The notes under the pieces are model-generated. The model worked only from the letters and a program-made list of their open reading frames with translations. It made no database searches and was not told the DNA's origin. 10,693 bases of DNA. Source: Nannocystaceae bacterium. Its GTDB lineage: Bacteria; Myxococcota_A; Polyangia; Nannocystales; Nannocystaceae. This document shows positions 1-6,952 of this stretch, piece by piece (position 1 is the first letter of the stretch; each line of letters opens with the position of its first letter). Made by a program: the position numbers and the translations under genes. The stretch is from positions 1 to 10,693 of the forward strand of contig JAESSZ010000486.1 in NCBI GenBank assembly GCA_016763875.1. Reading direction: 5' to 3'.

Positions 1-2
1 AT

Positions 3-1271
3 GCCTCCGACGCGGCCGATGCCTCCGACGCTGCTGCGCCCCCCGACGCTGCCGAGCCCCCCGACGTTGCCGAGCCCGCCAACGCTGCGGTGGACGAAGC
101 CGAGAGCCCTCCGTTGCTCCCGCCCGCGTCCCTCGACGGTGAGGCTTCCGACGGCGCGCCAGCGATCGAGCCCGAGCCAATCGCGACGACGTCGGAGCCA
201 AACGCCTCACCAGCGGGCGCTGGTGCCCCGACGGCAGCGGAACCGGAAGCCCCGCCGTTGGTGGCGGGAGACTCCAAAACGCCCTCGCCACCGCCGGCCT
301 CGACACCCTCGGCCTCGACACTACCGGCCTCGACACTGCCGGCCTCGACACCGTTGTCCACCGACTTGCCGAGAACCTTGCCGCCGACGATGCCCGCGGC
401 CGCGGACGCAAAGGCAACCTCGGGCCCAGCCAAGGCGTCGGATGACGATCTCGCGCTGGACCTCGATGAGTTCGACGTCGAGGACATTCTCGACGACGGC
501 AGCGCTTCAACCCCGGTCCCCTCGGTGACCGGGACGCCGGCCAAGCCCTCAAACGCAAAAGGCAGTAGCAACGCTGGCCTCGACGACATCGACCTTGGCG
601 ATATCGATGGCGACCTGGCCCTGGACGGAGACCTCGGTGAGATCGATGACCTGGATGACCTCGATCTCAGCGACTTCGATGACGCCCAGGCGGCCGACGC
701 TGCGGCACCAGAGGCGCCGACCGGCGAGCAAGGGCGTGGCCCCCACGCCGCGGCGCCGTCGGGCCAAGACCCCGCGTCACTGGTCGACTTCGACGACCTC
801 GATGCCGTCGATCTCGGCGGACTGGATGACCTCGACGAAGACCCCGACGAGGTCATCGAATCGATCGAACCGATGTCGATCGAGCCACAATCCACGGACG
901 ACGCCGAAGTTCGCGGCGCCCGGCGATTCACTGACGCTGAGACCGCGCTGGGCGACCGGCGCTTCGACGCGACGGTCGCTCTGCTCGAAGAGGCGTACGA
1001 GCACGGTTTTGATGTGGCCGAGCTGCACGCGATGATGGCGTACGCGCGCTTCATGGCGTCGGGTCAAGACGGCGCGACGGCCGAGCACGCGTTCGAGTTG
1101 CTGGACTACGCCCAGAACATGGATCCAAGCCTGGATATCGTGCATGCCTACCGCGGCACGATTCTGCATGCGACGGGAAAGTCCGACCGCGCCCGCGAAT
1201 CGCTGGAACGCGCGCTCGAACTCAACCCCTATTGCGAACTGGCCATGGAAGTCATGGACTCGCTCGGCTGA
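3..1271 (+). CDS. Acidic low-complexity protein with C-terminal TPR-like repeats (5' end missing)
   Basis: The frame is open from the left edge to the TGA at 1269-1271, so at least the N-terminus is missing; 422 residues are visible. The GTG at 90 is only an internal Val codon, because the same Ala/Pro/Asp/Glu-rich composition continues upstream of it. Residues 1-130 are low complexity, with short tandem repeats (42-77 and 294-353). Residues about 140-290 are very acidic, with repeated Asp-Leu-Asp-Asp and Asp-Ile-Asp-type runs. From about residue 299 the protein becomes helical and TPR-like: an Ala-Glu-Thr-Ala-Leu-Gly-Asp helix, then a final pair with Gly-Lys-Ser-Asp-Arg-Ala-Arg and Leu-Glu-Leu-Asn-Pro typical of TPR units. 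Myxococcota have many proteins in which a signalling or J-type N-terminal domain is joined by such a linker to C-terminal TPRs; FimV-like proteins look similar. The missing N-terminus would decide. The role is probably protein-protein interaction. Confidence 0.75.
   Translation, partial: ASDAADASDAAAPPDAAEPPDVAEPANAAVDEAESPPLLPPASLDGEASDGAPAIEPEPIATTSEPNASPAGAGAPTAAEPEAPPLVAGDSKTPSPPPASTPSASTLPASTLPASTPLSTDLPRTLPPTMPAAADAKATSGPAKASDDDLALDLDEFDVEDILDDGSASTPVPSVTGTPAKPSNAKGSSNAGLDDIDLGDIDGDLALDGDLGEIDDLDDLDLSDFDDAQAADAAAPEAPTGEQGRGPHAAAPSGQDPASLVDFDDLDAVDLGGLDDLDEDPDEVIESIEPMSIEPQSTDDAEVRGARRFTDAETALGDRRFDATVALLEEAYEHGFDVAELHAMMAYARFMASGQDGATAEHAFELLDYAQNMDPSLDIVHAYRGTILHATGKSDRARESLERALELNPYCELAMEVMDSLG
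42..77 (+). repeat. Two 18-bp tandem repeats inside the acidic/TPR gene
   Basis: Copies at 42-59 and 60-77 differ at one base and encode Pro-Asp-Ala-Ala-Glu-Pro and Pro-Asp-Val-Ala-Glu-Pro. A more diverged third unit follows from 78. The period is a multiple of three, so unit gain or loss keeps the frame. This fits slippage in a flexible linker. Confidence 0.6.
294..353 (+). repeat. Four 15-bp tandem repeats encoding Pro/Ser-Ala-Ser-Thr-Leu/Pro
   Basis: Four head-to-tail copies of a 15-base unit (294-308, 309-323, 324-338, 339-353) share the core CGGCCTCGACAC and differ only at the first base and the last two bases. In frame they encode five-residue units rich in Ala, Ser and Thr. They lie in the disordered linker of the TPR protein and look like a slippage-prone minisatellite that keeps the frame. 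Confidence 0.75.
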
Positions 1272-1333
1272 CAGCCCGCTCGGCGCCGCGCCACGTGGGG
1301 CCGGGCCGGACGCCTCTGCCTGTCTGTCGGTCC

Positions 1334-3742
1334 TCAGCCCGCGGAGGCGGAGCTCGGCGAACTCGACTGCGCCTGGACGCTCTGTGGCGCCTCGATCGCT
1401 GGCGTGACGCCCATCTCGATCAACAGGTGATCCGCGTTGTCCACCGCATCCATGATCCAAAGCACGTACCGGATGTCGACATGGATCGAACTGGTCACGG
1501 AAGGCAGGAATAACCAGTCGCTGGCGATCGACTCGTAGTTGCCGTCGAACGCCAGACCCACAAGCTCACCGCGAGCATTGAGCGTCGCCGAGCCCGAGTT
1601 GCCACCAGTGATGTCCAGGTCGGCCAGGAAATCCAACGGCAACCCACCGACCGCCTCATCGGCGTAGGGCCCCCAGTCCGCACGTTTCACGGCGTCGAGG
1701 ATCCCCTGCGGGGCCGCGAACGGGACCACGCCCGTGTTCTTGGCGACCATCTCCGCCACAGTCGAAAACGGCACGTAGGTCTCCGCGCCAGGGGTGGCCT
1801 TGTATCCGCGCACGGTCCCGTAGGTGACACGAAGCGTCCCGTTTGCGTCGGGTGCCAAGGGCGTGGTGGAGAACTCCCGCAGCGCCTGGACGTAGCGAGG
1901 CCTGAGCTTGGCCATGGCGCCGTCGTACGCGGCCTTTCGCGCTTGAAGCTCCGCGAGTGACGGCAACATTCGCCGCGCTGCCGCGAGCAACGGATCCCGG
2001 CTCTTGGCGAGTTTGGCGCTGTCCAAACTGTCCAACAACGCCGCGCGAGCGTCAGCGTTGGCGACCTTGGTCTTGGCGATCATCGTGCTGACCGCCCCCT
2101 CAATCGCTATTTTCCGGGCGATCGCATCGGGCGCCGCACTGAACTTGGCCCACTTGCGCGGTCCAAAGAACGCCTCGAGTACCGCGTCGGGCCGCTGAGC
2201 CTCCGGCAGTAACGCCGCGCGCCCCGCCGCGTGGGCCAGTAGCGCAATGTCGAGTTTGGCGTCGTAACGCGCGTCGAGGCCCGCAAAGGTATTGCGGAGT
2301 TGCTCCGTGGCCTGGACCACACGTGGCTCGTCAGCGCCCAGCTTGTCGCGAAGTGTCGCAAGACCCGCCAGTCCCAGGGCGACCTCGAGCAGCTCGCCCG
2401 CGCGCGTGAGATCGCCGATCGCGGCATCGTGGTCCCGCGTGTCAGCGAGCTTGGCCCGCTCCGCGACCATGTCGGCCAGTACGGAGCCGTACGCGTTCTT
2501 GCGGGTCGGCTCGGCATCAATCCAAGCCTGCAGTCCGCGCTCGACATTGGCCTTCTCCGCCGCAAGTCCTCCCTCACGCAACCCGTCGATCATGCCCTGG
2601 AAGTTGGTGCGGTAGTTCTTGAGTCGCTTGAGCTGGCTTGCCGCCTTGATCGCGATCGCCGGATCATCTTTGCCCAACGCCTCCATCAACCCGATGATCT
2701 CGTCGTAGCGGACGATCTCTCGCGGGTAGCGCCATGCCACCGCGCCATCCACCTCGGCCGCCGTTTTGAGGCGATACGTACGACCCGGATAGCCGGCCAC
2801 CATGACGAAGTCACCCGCGGCAAGCGGCTCGCTTGCGACCTTCAAGAAGTGCTTGGGTTTGTAGGGGACATTGTCGGGGGCCGGGTCGGCGGGCTTGCCG
2901 TCGGGGCCAACGTAGGCCCGAATAAAGCTGTAGTCGCCCGTGTGCCGCGGCCACCGCCAGTTGTCGACATCGCCACCAAACACCCCCACCCCGTGGTGCG
3001 GCGCATAGACCAAGCGAACATCGCGGATCTCAAGGCGCTCGATCTCGAAGTACTGCGCCCCGTCGAAGTACGAGGCCACCGTGCAGGATGTGGTCGCGTC
3101 GCGCGCGTCACAGGCCGACGTCAGAGAGAGTTTTCGTGCAGCGATCGCCGCGGCACGGTCCGCATCACCTTCGATAACATCGGTGCCTTCGAGGACCTTG
3201 GCCGTCACGTCGGTGATCGACTGGGTCACGTAGATCCGCGCCCGCGGTCCGCCTGGCTTCTCGTCGGCCTTGCTCGCCGCGAGGTAGCCCTCCTCGAGCA
3301 GATTGCGCTCCGGCGCCGAGTTGGCCTGCAGATAGCCCGTCGCGCAATGATGATTGGTGACCACCAGCCCCTCGGGAGACACGAACGATGCCGAGCACCC
3401 TCCGAGACTCACGACCGCGCCGAGCGGAAACGCCATCGGGTCGGTCAGTGCGCCGTCCGGAAGTTCCACACCGAGCGCCTTGAGTGTTTCGGCGTGGTCG
3501 ACCAGTTGCGAGGGCATCCACATGCCCCCGGGGTTCTCGAACGTGGGCGCCTGCGCGGCGACAACCGGGGGCGTGGAAGGGGCCTGTTTTGGCCCACAGG
3601 CCAGTCCGACGAGCGCTAGAGTCGCCAGGGCCCAGCGGCGCGTTTGCGCAACCGCGGCGTCATCGCCCGGTCTACGGGCTGGCTGGCGCCAAGATCCCGC
3701 ACTAGCCCCGCCGTCAGATCCCCGCCCACAATGCCGCTCCAT
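1334..3742 (-). CDS. S46-family dipeptidyl-peptidase (DPP7-like), exported, probable lipoprotein
   Basis: Peptidase S46 enzymes are chymotrypsin-fold exopeptidases that remove dipeptides from the N-terminus of peptides outside the cytoplasm. The triad is complete: His132 in TNHHC, Asp270 at the end of NWRWPRHTGD, and Ser716 in GGNSGS. The His-Asp spacing of 138 equals that recalled for DAP BII (His86/Asp224). Asn261, Trp262 and Asp733 match the residues that bind the substrate amino group. The residue 18 after Ser716 is Gly734; Arg here marks DPP11 (Asp/Glu-specific) and Gly marks DPP7, so hydrophobic P1 preference is inferred. The hydrophobic segment WALATLALVGLAC ends in a likely lipidated Cys. 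The ATG at 3742 gives 802 residues and has AGGG nine bases upstream, but leaves an unusually long n-region of about 37 residues containing TRRWAL. It converges on the TPR gene across 62 bp. Confidence 0.92.
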   Translation of the reverse strand: MERHCGRGSDGGASAGSWRQPARRPGDDAAVAQTRRWALATLALVGLACGPKQAPSTPPVVAAQAPTFENPGGMWMPSQLVDHAETLKALGVELPDGALTDPMAFPLGAVVSLGGCSASFVSPEGLVVTNHHCATGYLQANSAPERNLLEEGYLAASKADEKPGGPRARIYVTQSITDVTAKVLEGTDVIEGDADRAAAIAARKLSLTSACDARDATTSCTVASYFDGAQYFEIERLEIRDVRLVYAPHHGVGVFGGDVDNWRWPRHTGDYSFIRAYVGPDGKPADPAPDNVPYKPKHFLKVASEPLAAGDFVMVAGYPGRTYRLKTAAEVDGAVAWRYPREIVRYDEIIGLMEALGKDDPAIAIKAASQLKRLKNYRTNFQGMIDGLREGGLAAEKANVERGLQAWIDAEPTRKNAYGSVLADMVAERAKLADTRDHDAAIGDLTRAGELLEVALGLAGLATLRDKLGADEPRVVQATEQLRNTFAGLDARYDAKLDIALLAHAAGRAALLPEAQRPDAVLEAFFGPRKWAKFSAAPDAIARKIAIEGAVSTMIAKTKVANADARAALLDSLDSAKLAKSRDPLLAAARRMLPSLAELQARKAAYDGAMAKLRPRYVQALREFSTTPLAPDANGTLRVTYGTVRGYKATPGAETYVPFSTVAEMVAKNTGVVPFAAPQGILDAVKRADWGPYADEAVGGLPLDFLADLDITGGNSGSATLNARGELVGLAFDGNYESIASDWLFLPSVTSSIHVDIRYVLWIMDAVDNADHLLIEMGVTPAIEAPQSVQAQSSSPSSASAG

Positions 3743-3751
3743 AACGGGCAT

Positions 3752-3768
3752 CCCTACCACAGGTAGGG
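3752..3768. promoter_or_regulatory. Perfect 7-bp inverted repeat at the peptidase start, in the divergent intergenic region
   Basis: CCCTACC at 3752-3758 and GGTAGGG at 3762-3768 are exact inverted repeats around ACA. They lie in the 92-bp gap between the divergent peptidase (start 3742) and lipid-kinase (start 3835) genes. On the peptidase transcript the second arm carries the AGGG that would serve as its Shine-Dalgarno sequence, so the hairpin would mask it. As DNA it could be an operator serving either gene. Which of these applies, if either, is unknown. Confidence 0.4.
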
Positions 3769-3834
3769 GTCCCCGCAGCCCACTTGCCCACCTCCGCGGC
3801 CCGTACGGCCCCAACCTGCTACCCTGTGTCGCCC

Positions 3835-4941
3835 GTGGCAACCCCGCGCCGAACGCTCCTTGTGGCCAATCCTACGGCCCGTAGCGGCAAGGCCAAGCAA
3901 TACATCGACGCGGCCATGAGCGCGCTGTCGGCGTCCAGACTGGAGCCGGAGTTCCTGCCCACGCTGCCCAACGGCGCGACCGTCGCCGCCTTGGCGGAGC
4001 GGCTCGATCAAGGCGATGCCGCCCGCGTGGTCTACATGGGTGGCGACGGCACGTTCGCCGAAGCGGCCAAGGCGATCATCTTGGCCCGCGAACGCACGGG
4101 CGTCGACGTTCCCCTGGGCATGTTGCCGATGGGCACGGCCAACGATCAGGGACGCTCGTTCGGCATCGTGTCCGGGGTCAAGGCGCTCGAGACCAACATC
4201 GAGATCATCGCGGAGGGCATTGAGCAGTGGCTCGACGTCGGCCGCATTGAAGCCGTCGGAAACGATGGCGAGACAACCGCGACCGATCTGTGGTTCGACA
4301 GTTGGGGCGTAGGGCTATCCGCGGCGATCTTGTCTCGCCGCAACCGCGACCGCGAGTTCGTGGAGCGCGTGCCCTTTATTCGACGGTTCTACCGGGACAA
4401 GTTGGTGTACACGAGCGCCGCACTCAGGACGCTTCTGCGCGGTTTCGTGGCCGGCAAGGCATTCTCGGTCGAACTATCGATCGACGGCGAGCGCGTGGAA
4501 TACACGGGCGTCACCGACATTTTGGTTCAGGGCACCATCCTGTACGCGGGTGACTGGATCTTCGATGCCACGAGCAAGCCGGACGACGGAAAGTTCGAAG
4601 TCATCATCATGCGGGGCCACGCCGACTGGGCCGCCGCCGCGATAGCAGGGCACAAGCGCAACCCCGTGACCACAGACGATCTCGAGGTCATGGGCCTTTC
4701 AGCGCGCAAAGTCCCGTGCGGCTCGCAGATCGAAGTCACCGTATTCCGCCCAGAGGGAATCGAGACGGTGCCCGCGCAGATCGACGGCGAGGAGTGGTCT
4801 CGACCGATCACTACCGGATTGAGAACCTCTTCCACCACCTGCGCATCATCGTCCCCGAGGACCCGCACTGGGTCTAACGGTGGCGTAACCGGCGACACAA
4901 CGTTGTGCGTTTGCACCCCCGCTACCGCGATGTCACCGTAG
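3835..4941 (+). CDS. Diacylglycerol/lipid kinase family protein (YegS-like), C-terminus frameshifted
   Basis: The family transfers phosphate from ATP to a lipid such as diacylglycerol on the inner face of the membrane. The N-terminal DAGK catalytic domain shows NPTARSGKA (residues 12-20), the nucleotide-binding GGDGT (69-73) and PMGTAND (98-104). The beta-rich C-terminal domain follows, with ILYAGDWIFDATSKPDDGKFEV-type strands and the closing Ile-Asp-Gly-Glu-Glu-Trp. GTG 3835 is chosen because the conserved first strand begins seven residues later; GTG 3826 and TTG 3784 are in frame but lie in non-family sequence. No Shine-Dalgarno is visible, and TACCCT at 3820-3825 could be a -10 box for a leaderless message. 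As sequenced, the frame runs to TAG at 4939-4941, but from about 4801 its codons look non-coding while another frame carries the expected tail (see 4803-4877). The natural product is therefore probably about 347 residues ending at 4877. Confidence 0.85.
   Translation: MATPRRTLLVANPTARSGKAKQYIDAAMSALSASRLEPEFLPTLPNGATVAALAERLDQGDAARVVYMGGDGTFAEAAKAIILARERTGVDVPLGMLPMGTANDQGRSFGIVSGVKALETNIEIIAEGIEQWLDVGRIEAVGNDGETTATDLWFDSWGVGLSAAILSRRNRDREFVERVPFIRRFYRDKLVYTSAALRTLLRGFVAGKAFSVELSIDGERVEYTGVTDILVQGTILYAGDWIFDATSKPDDGKFEVIIMRGHADWAAAAIAGHKRNPVTTDDLEVMGLSARKVPCGSQIEVTVFRPEGIETVPAQIDGEEWSRPITTGLRTSSTTCASSSPRTRTGSNGGVTGDTTLCVCTPATAMSP
4803..4877 (+). other. Displaced C-terminal coding segment of the lipid kinase (apparent one-base frameshift)
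   Basis: Read from ACC 4803 to TAA 4875-4877, this segment encodes 24 residues, including DHYRIENLFHHLRIIVP. That is the kind of Phe/Leu/Ile-rich strand ending in Val-Pro that closes YegS-type kinases after the IDGEEW motif, which is in the other frame just upstream (ends 4797). Of the 24 codons, about 22 end in G or C, as in the genes around it. The frame continuing from upstream has only about 16 of 26 and gives a Ser/Thr/Arg run unlike the family. One added base near 4798-4803 restores a continuous gene. No slippery heptamer is present, so a true single-base deletion or a sequencing error is more likely than programmed frameshifting. Confidence 0.7.
4896..4907. promoter_or_regulatory. 12-bp perfect palindrome upstream of the lipoprotein gene
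   Basis: CACAACGTTGTG is its own reverse complement. It lies 40 bp before the preferred start of the lipoprotein gene and overlaps the alternative GTG at 4905. It might be an operator half-site pair. No regulator is implied by the sequence, and one such palindrome per 10 kb is not rare. Confidence 0.25.
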
Positions 4942-4946
4942 ACGCG

Positions 4947-6041
4947 GTGCTTTTTAGCCGGTGGCTAGCGTTGCTGCTCGCGGTTGCGAGTGGGAGTTGC
5001 GACGAGTTTGGGGCCGCGGCCCGGGACGCGATGGATGACTCCGACGTGGCCCCGGTCCCCGAGCCCCCGCAAACCGACGTGTCGACCGCTGCCCCGCTCA
5101 GCGATGCCACGCTGGCCGCGCAAAAGCTATCGCGCTACGCCGAGTGCTTCTATCGCACCCGCCCCCAGTGCACGGCGAGCGAAGTGAAGTGGCGCGCGAG
5201 TGTGGGGACGAACGGTAAACCTGTGAAGCGACGGCTCGCCCCCGAGATAGGCCTCGTCAGCGATGAGCGAGGCATTTGCGACGCCATCGATCGCGAGGGA
5301 GCAACCCTGCACCCAGCGATGGCTGAGCTCGAGGGCGCTACGGCAAGCTACGTCGATGCGCTGCGTCAGGTTGCGCCGTACACCCGAGAGCTCCGGGAGT
5401 ACTACGAGGGCGAAGGGTTCAACGAGGACGGTTGGGCGACCTCGACACGCATTGCCCCGACGCTAAGCGCCGCATTCGCGCGACTCACCACGGCAGCCGA
5501 GGCCATGTTCGTGGTGCTGGACCATGCGCAGGCCGCGTCCGAGCAAGCGCTGCTGGATGACGCGCAGGATGCGGACCACGACAGTCTCGCGCGACACGTC
5601 TACGCCTCGATGCTCGCCGCCCGCAGTTGGGTGCGCTGTGTGGTCCCGACCGCAAAAGAGACAGACACCGAGCACAAGCCGAGCAGCAAGTCCGCCGACG
5701 CAGTCAGCGTCGTGCTGGAGTCTTGCGACGTCGCGATGTCGGGGCTCATCACCACCCAGCAGGCGCTGGGCACTCGGCGCAGCTCACAACCACAAGCCGC
5801 CGCACGCGTATTCTGGTTGACCGCGTTTGCACACTCGCTACGGCAGCTGCGGCAGCTCGCGGAACGCCTCCACGCCCCGCCGCCGACAAAGACGGGCAGC
5901 AGCAGGCGCAGCGGTAAACGCTCGAAGGAGAAACGACCACCGCCGCCAAGTCGGTCGGATATCACGCGAGCCTTCGGCGCACTGGTCCTGGACTTCGGGC
6001 AGCTCAACTTCGCCGCGTCCGCACCTCGCGCTACGGACTGA
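4947..6041 (+). CDS. YiiG/DUF3829-like lipoprotein
   Basis: DUF3829 (YiiG) proteins are exported helical lipoproteins of unknown role. The match rests on the central pattern at residues about 135-180 of 364: a Tyr-Val-Asp-Ala-Leu helix, then REYYEGEGFNEDGW, then a Pro-Thr-Leu-Ser-Ala-Ala-Phe helix. This resembles the family's Tyr-Tyr-x-x-x-x-Tyr/Phe-x-Asp-Asp followed by a helix. GTG 4947 gives a compact signal peptide (MLFSRWLALLLAVASGSC) with Cys18 as the likely lipidation site, although the residues before it are a weak lipobox. GTG 4905 would add 14 residues before Arg-Trp and is the alternative; neither has a clear Shine-Dalgarno. Near the C-terminus (about 305-335) is a basic stretch rich in Ser, Arg, Lys and Pro. 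It lies 69 bp after the restored kinase stop, so cotranscription is possible. It converges on the sigma-factor gene across 35 bp. Confidence 0.65.
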   Translation: MLFSRWLALLLAVASGSCDEFGAAARDAMDDSDVAPVPEPPQTDVSTAAPLSDATLAAQKLSRYAECFYRTRPQCTASEVKWRASVGTNGKPVKRRLAPEIGLVSDERGICDAIDREGATLHPAMAELEGATASYVDALRQVAPYTRELREYYEGEGFNEDGWATSTRIAPTLSAAFARLTTAAEAMFVVLDHAQAASEQALLDDAQDADHDSLARHVYASMLAARSWVRCVVPTAKETDTEHKPSSKSADAVSVVLESCDVAMSGLITTQQALGTRRSSQPQAAARVFWLTAFAHSLRQLRQLAERLHAPPPTKTGSSRRSGKRSKEKRPPPPSRSDITRAFGALVLDFGQLNFAASAPRATD

Positions 6042-6076
6042 CTAGCAGCGTGTGGGTGTGGGTGTCGCCGCGTCGC

Positions 6077-6952
6077 CTAGGCAGCTTGGCGGAACGCGGT
6101 ATTGGTCGCGACGGGGCGAAGGTCCGACAGCGTGCGGCGGAGTTTGAGCTTCACGCGCTGCTCGAGTTGGCGCACACGCTCGCGGGACAAACCGAGGTCC
6201 TTGCCGATCGCGGACAGCGTTTCTTTTTCGGTCCCAAGCAGCCGACGACGAACAATCTGCTGCTCGCGGTCGTCGAGACGATGCATCGCGGTTTCGATCC
6301 GCTCTCGGACCAAGCAGTCGACCTCGTTGGCGGCCACGGTGGTCTCAGCGTCCATCCCCGTGTCGACCAGCGTGTCCATGATGGTCGTCGTGCCCTCGCG
6401 GTACGCCTTGGCGTCCAGGGACATGTCGCGGCCGTCGATCCGCTGCTCCATCTTGCGGATCCGGTCTTCGGAGGTCTGAAAGGTCTTCGCGAGAATCGGG
6501 GTCAGATCCGCGCCCTCGCCCATGCGAGCGGCGAGTTTGGCCTTCTCGCGGTGGAGCCGGAAGAACAACTTGCTCTGCAAAGGGCCGGTGCCGACCGACA
6601 CGAGACTCCAGCGCTTGAGAATGTACGAAAGCACGTGCGCTCGCACCCAGTAGGCCGCATATGTCATGAAACGCAGCCCGCGCTCTGGCTCAAAGCGACG
6701 CACCGCCTGGAGCAAACCGACGTTGCCCTCAGCAACCAGCTCGCTGAGCCTAAAGCCGTAGCCTCGATAGCCGATAGCTATCTTGACGACATTACGCAGA
6801 TTCGCACAGACAAGTAGATCACCGGCGGCCTTATCGCCATCGAGGTACTCGCGAGAGAGTGACAGCTCTCTTGCGCGGTCCAAGACGGGATAGCGCTCGA
6901 TCGAGCGGACGAAGTTCGAGAAGCCTTGCTCGGTTGAGAAGTTGTGGGTCAT
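6077..6952 (-). CDS. rpoH: RpoH-family (sigma-32 / stress) RNA polymerase sigma factor
   Basis: Group 3 sigma factor of the heat-shock type, directing RNA polymerase to stress promoters. The product is 291 residues, the usual length. Region 2 is well conserved: NLRNVVKIAIGYRGYG (51-66), LVAEGNVGLLQAVRRFEPERG (about 72-92) and the Trp-containing -10 recognition segment YAAYWVRAHVLSYILKRWSLV (about 98-118). QSKLFFRLH (126-134) matches the RpoH box Gln-Arg-Lys-Leu-Phe-Phe-Asn-Leu-Arg, which separates this family from RpoD. The C-terminus has the region 4.2 helix-turn-helix (LSAIGKDLGLSRERVRQLE). ATG 6952 is chosen because GGAG lies six bases upstream and the length fits. ATG 6976 and ATG 7072 are in frame but have no well-placed ribosome site. 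Myxococcota carry several RpoH paralogues (SigB, SigC, SigE types), so this may be one of those rather than the principal heat-shock factor. Its leader is strongly structured (see 6950-7016). Confidence 0.9.
   Translation of the reverse strand: MTHNFSTEQGFSNFVRSIERYPVLDRARELSLSREYLDGDKAAGDLLVCANLRNVVKIAIGYRGYGFRLSELVAEGNVGLLQAVRRFEPERGLRFMTYAAYWVRAHVLSYILKRWSLVSVGTGPLQSKLFFRLHREKAKLAARMGEGADLTPILAKTFQTSEDRIRKMEQRIDGRDMSLDAKAYREGTTTIMDTLVDTGMDAETTVAANEVDCLVRERIETAMHRLDDREQQIVRRRLLGTEKETLSAIGKDLGLSRERVRQLEQRVKLKLRRTLSDLRPVATNTAFRQAA

Noticed and set aside
1..528. Frame-1 reading through the left edge
   Set aside because: It is an out-of-frame reading of the Ala/Pro/Asp-rich repeats of the TPR protein, giving Arg/Pro/Thr-only sequence.
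1272..1333. Terminator between the convergent TPR and peptidase genes
   Set aside because: The gap is GC-rich but I found no convincing stem-loop with a U tract.
2300..3619. Long plus-strand open frame (439 codons) opposite the S46 peptidase
   Set aside because: It is the antisense shadow of a well-identified gene with a complete catalytic triad; its product is Arg-rich and shows no domain.
4797..4806. Programmed -1 frameshift in the lipid kinase
   Set aside because: The bases before the shift (TGG TCT CGA) contain no X-XXY-YYZ slippery heptamer and no downstream structure was evident; an indel or read error is simpler.
6050..6817. Plus-strand open frame opposite the sigma-factor gene
   Set aside because: It overlaps conserved sigma regions 2-4 on the other strand and has no recognisable domain.
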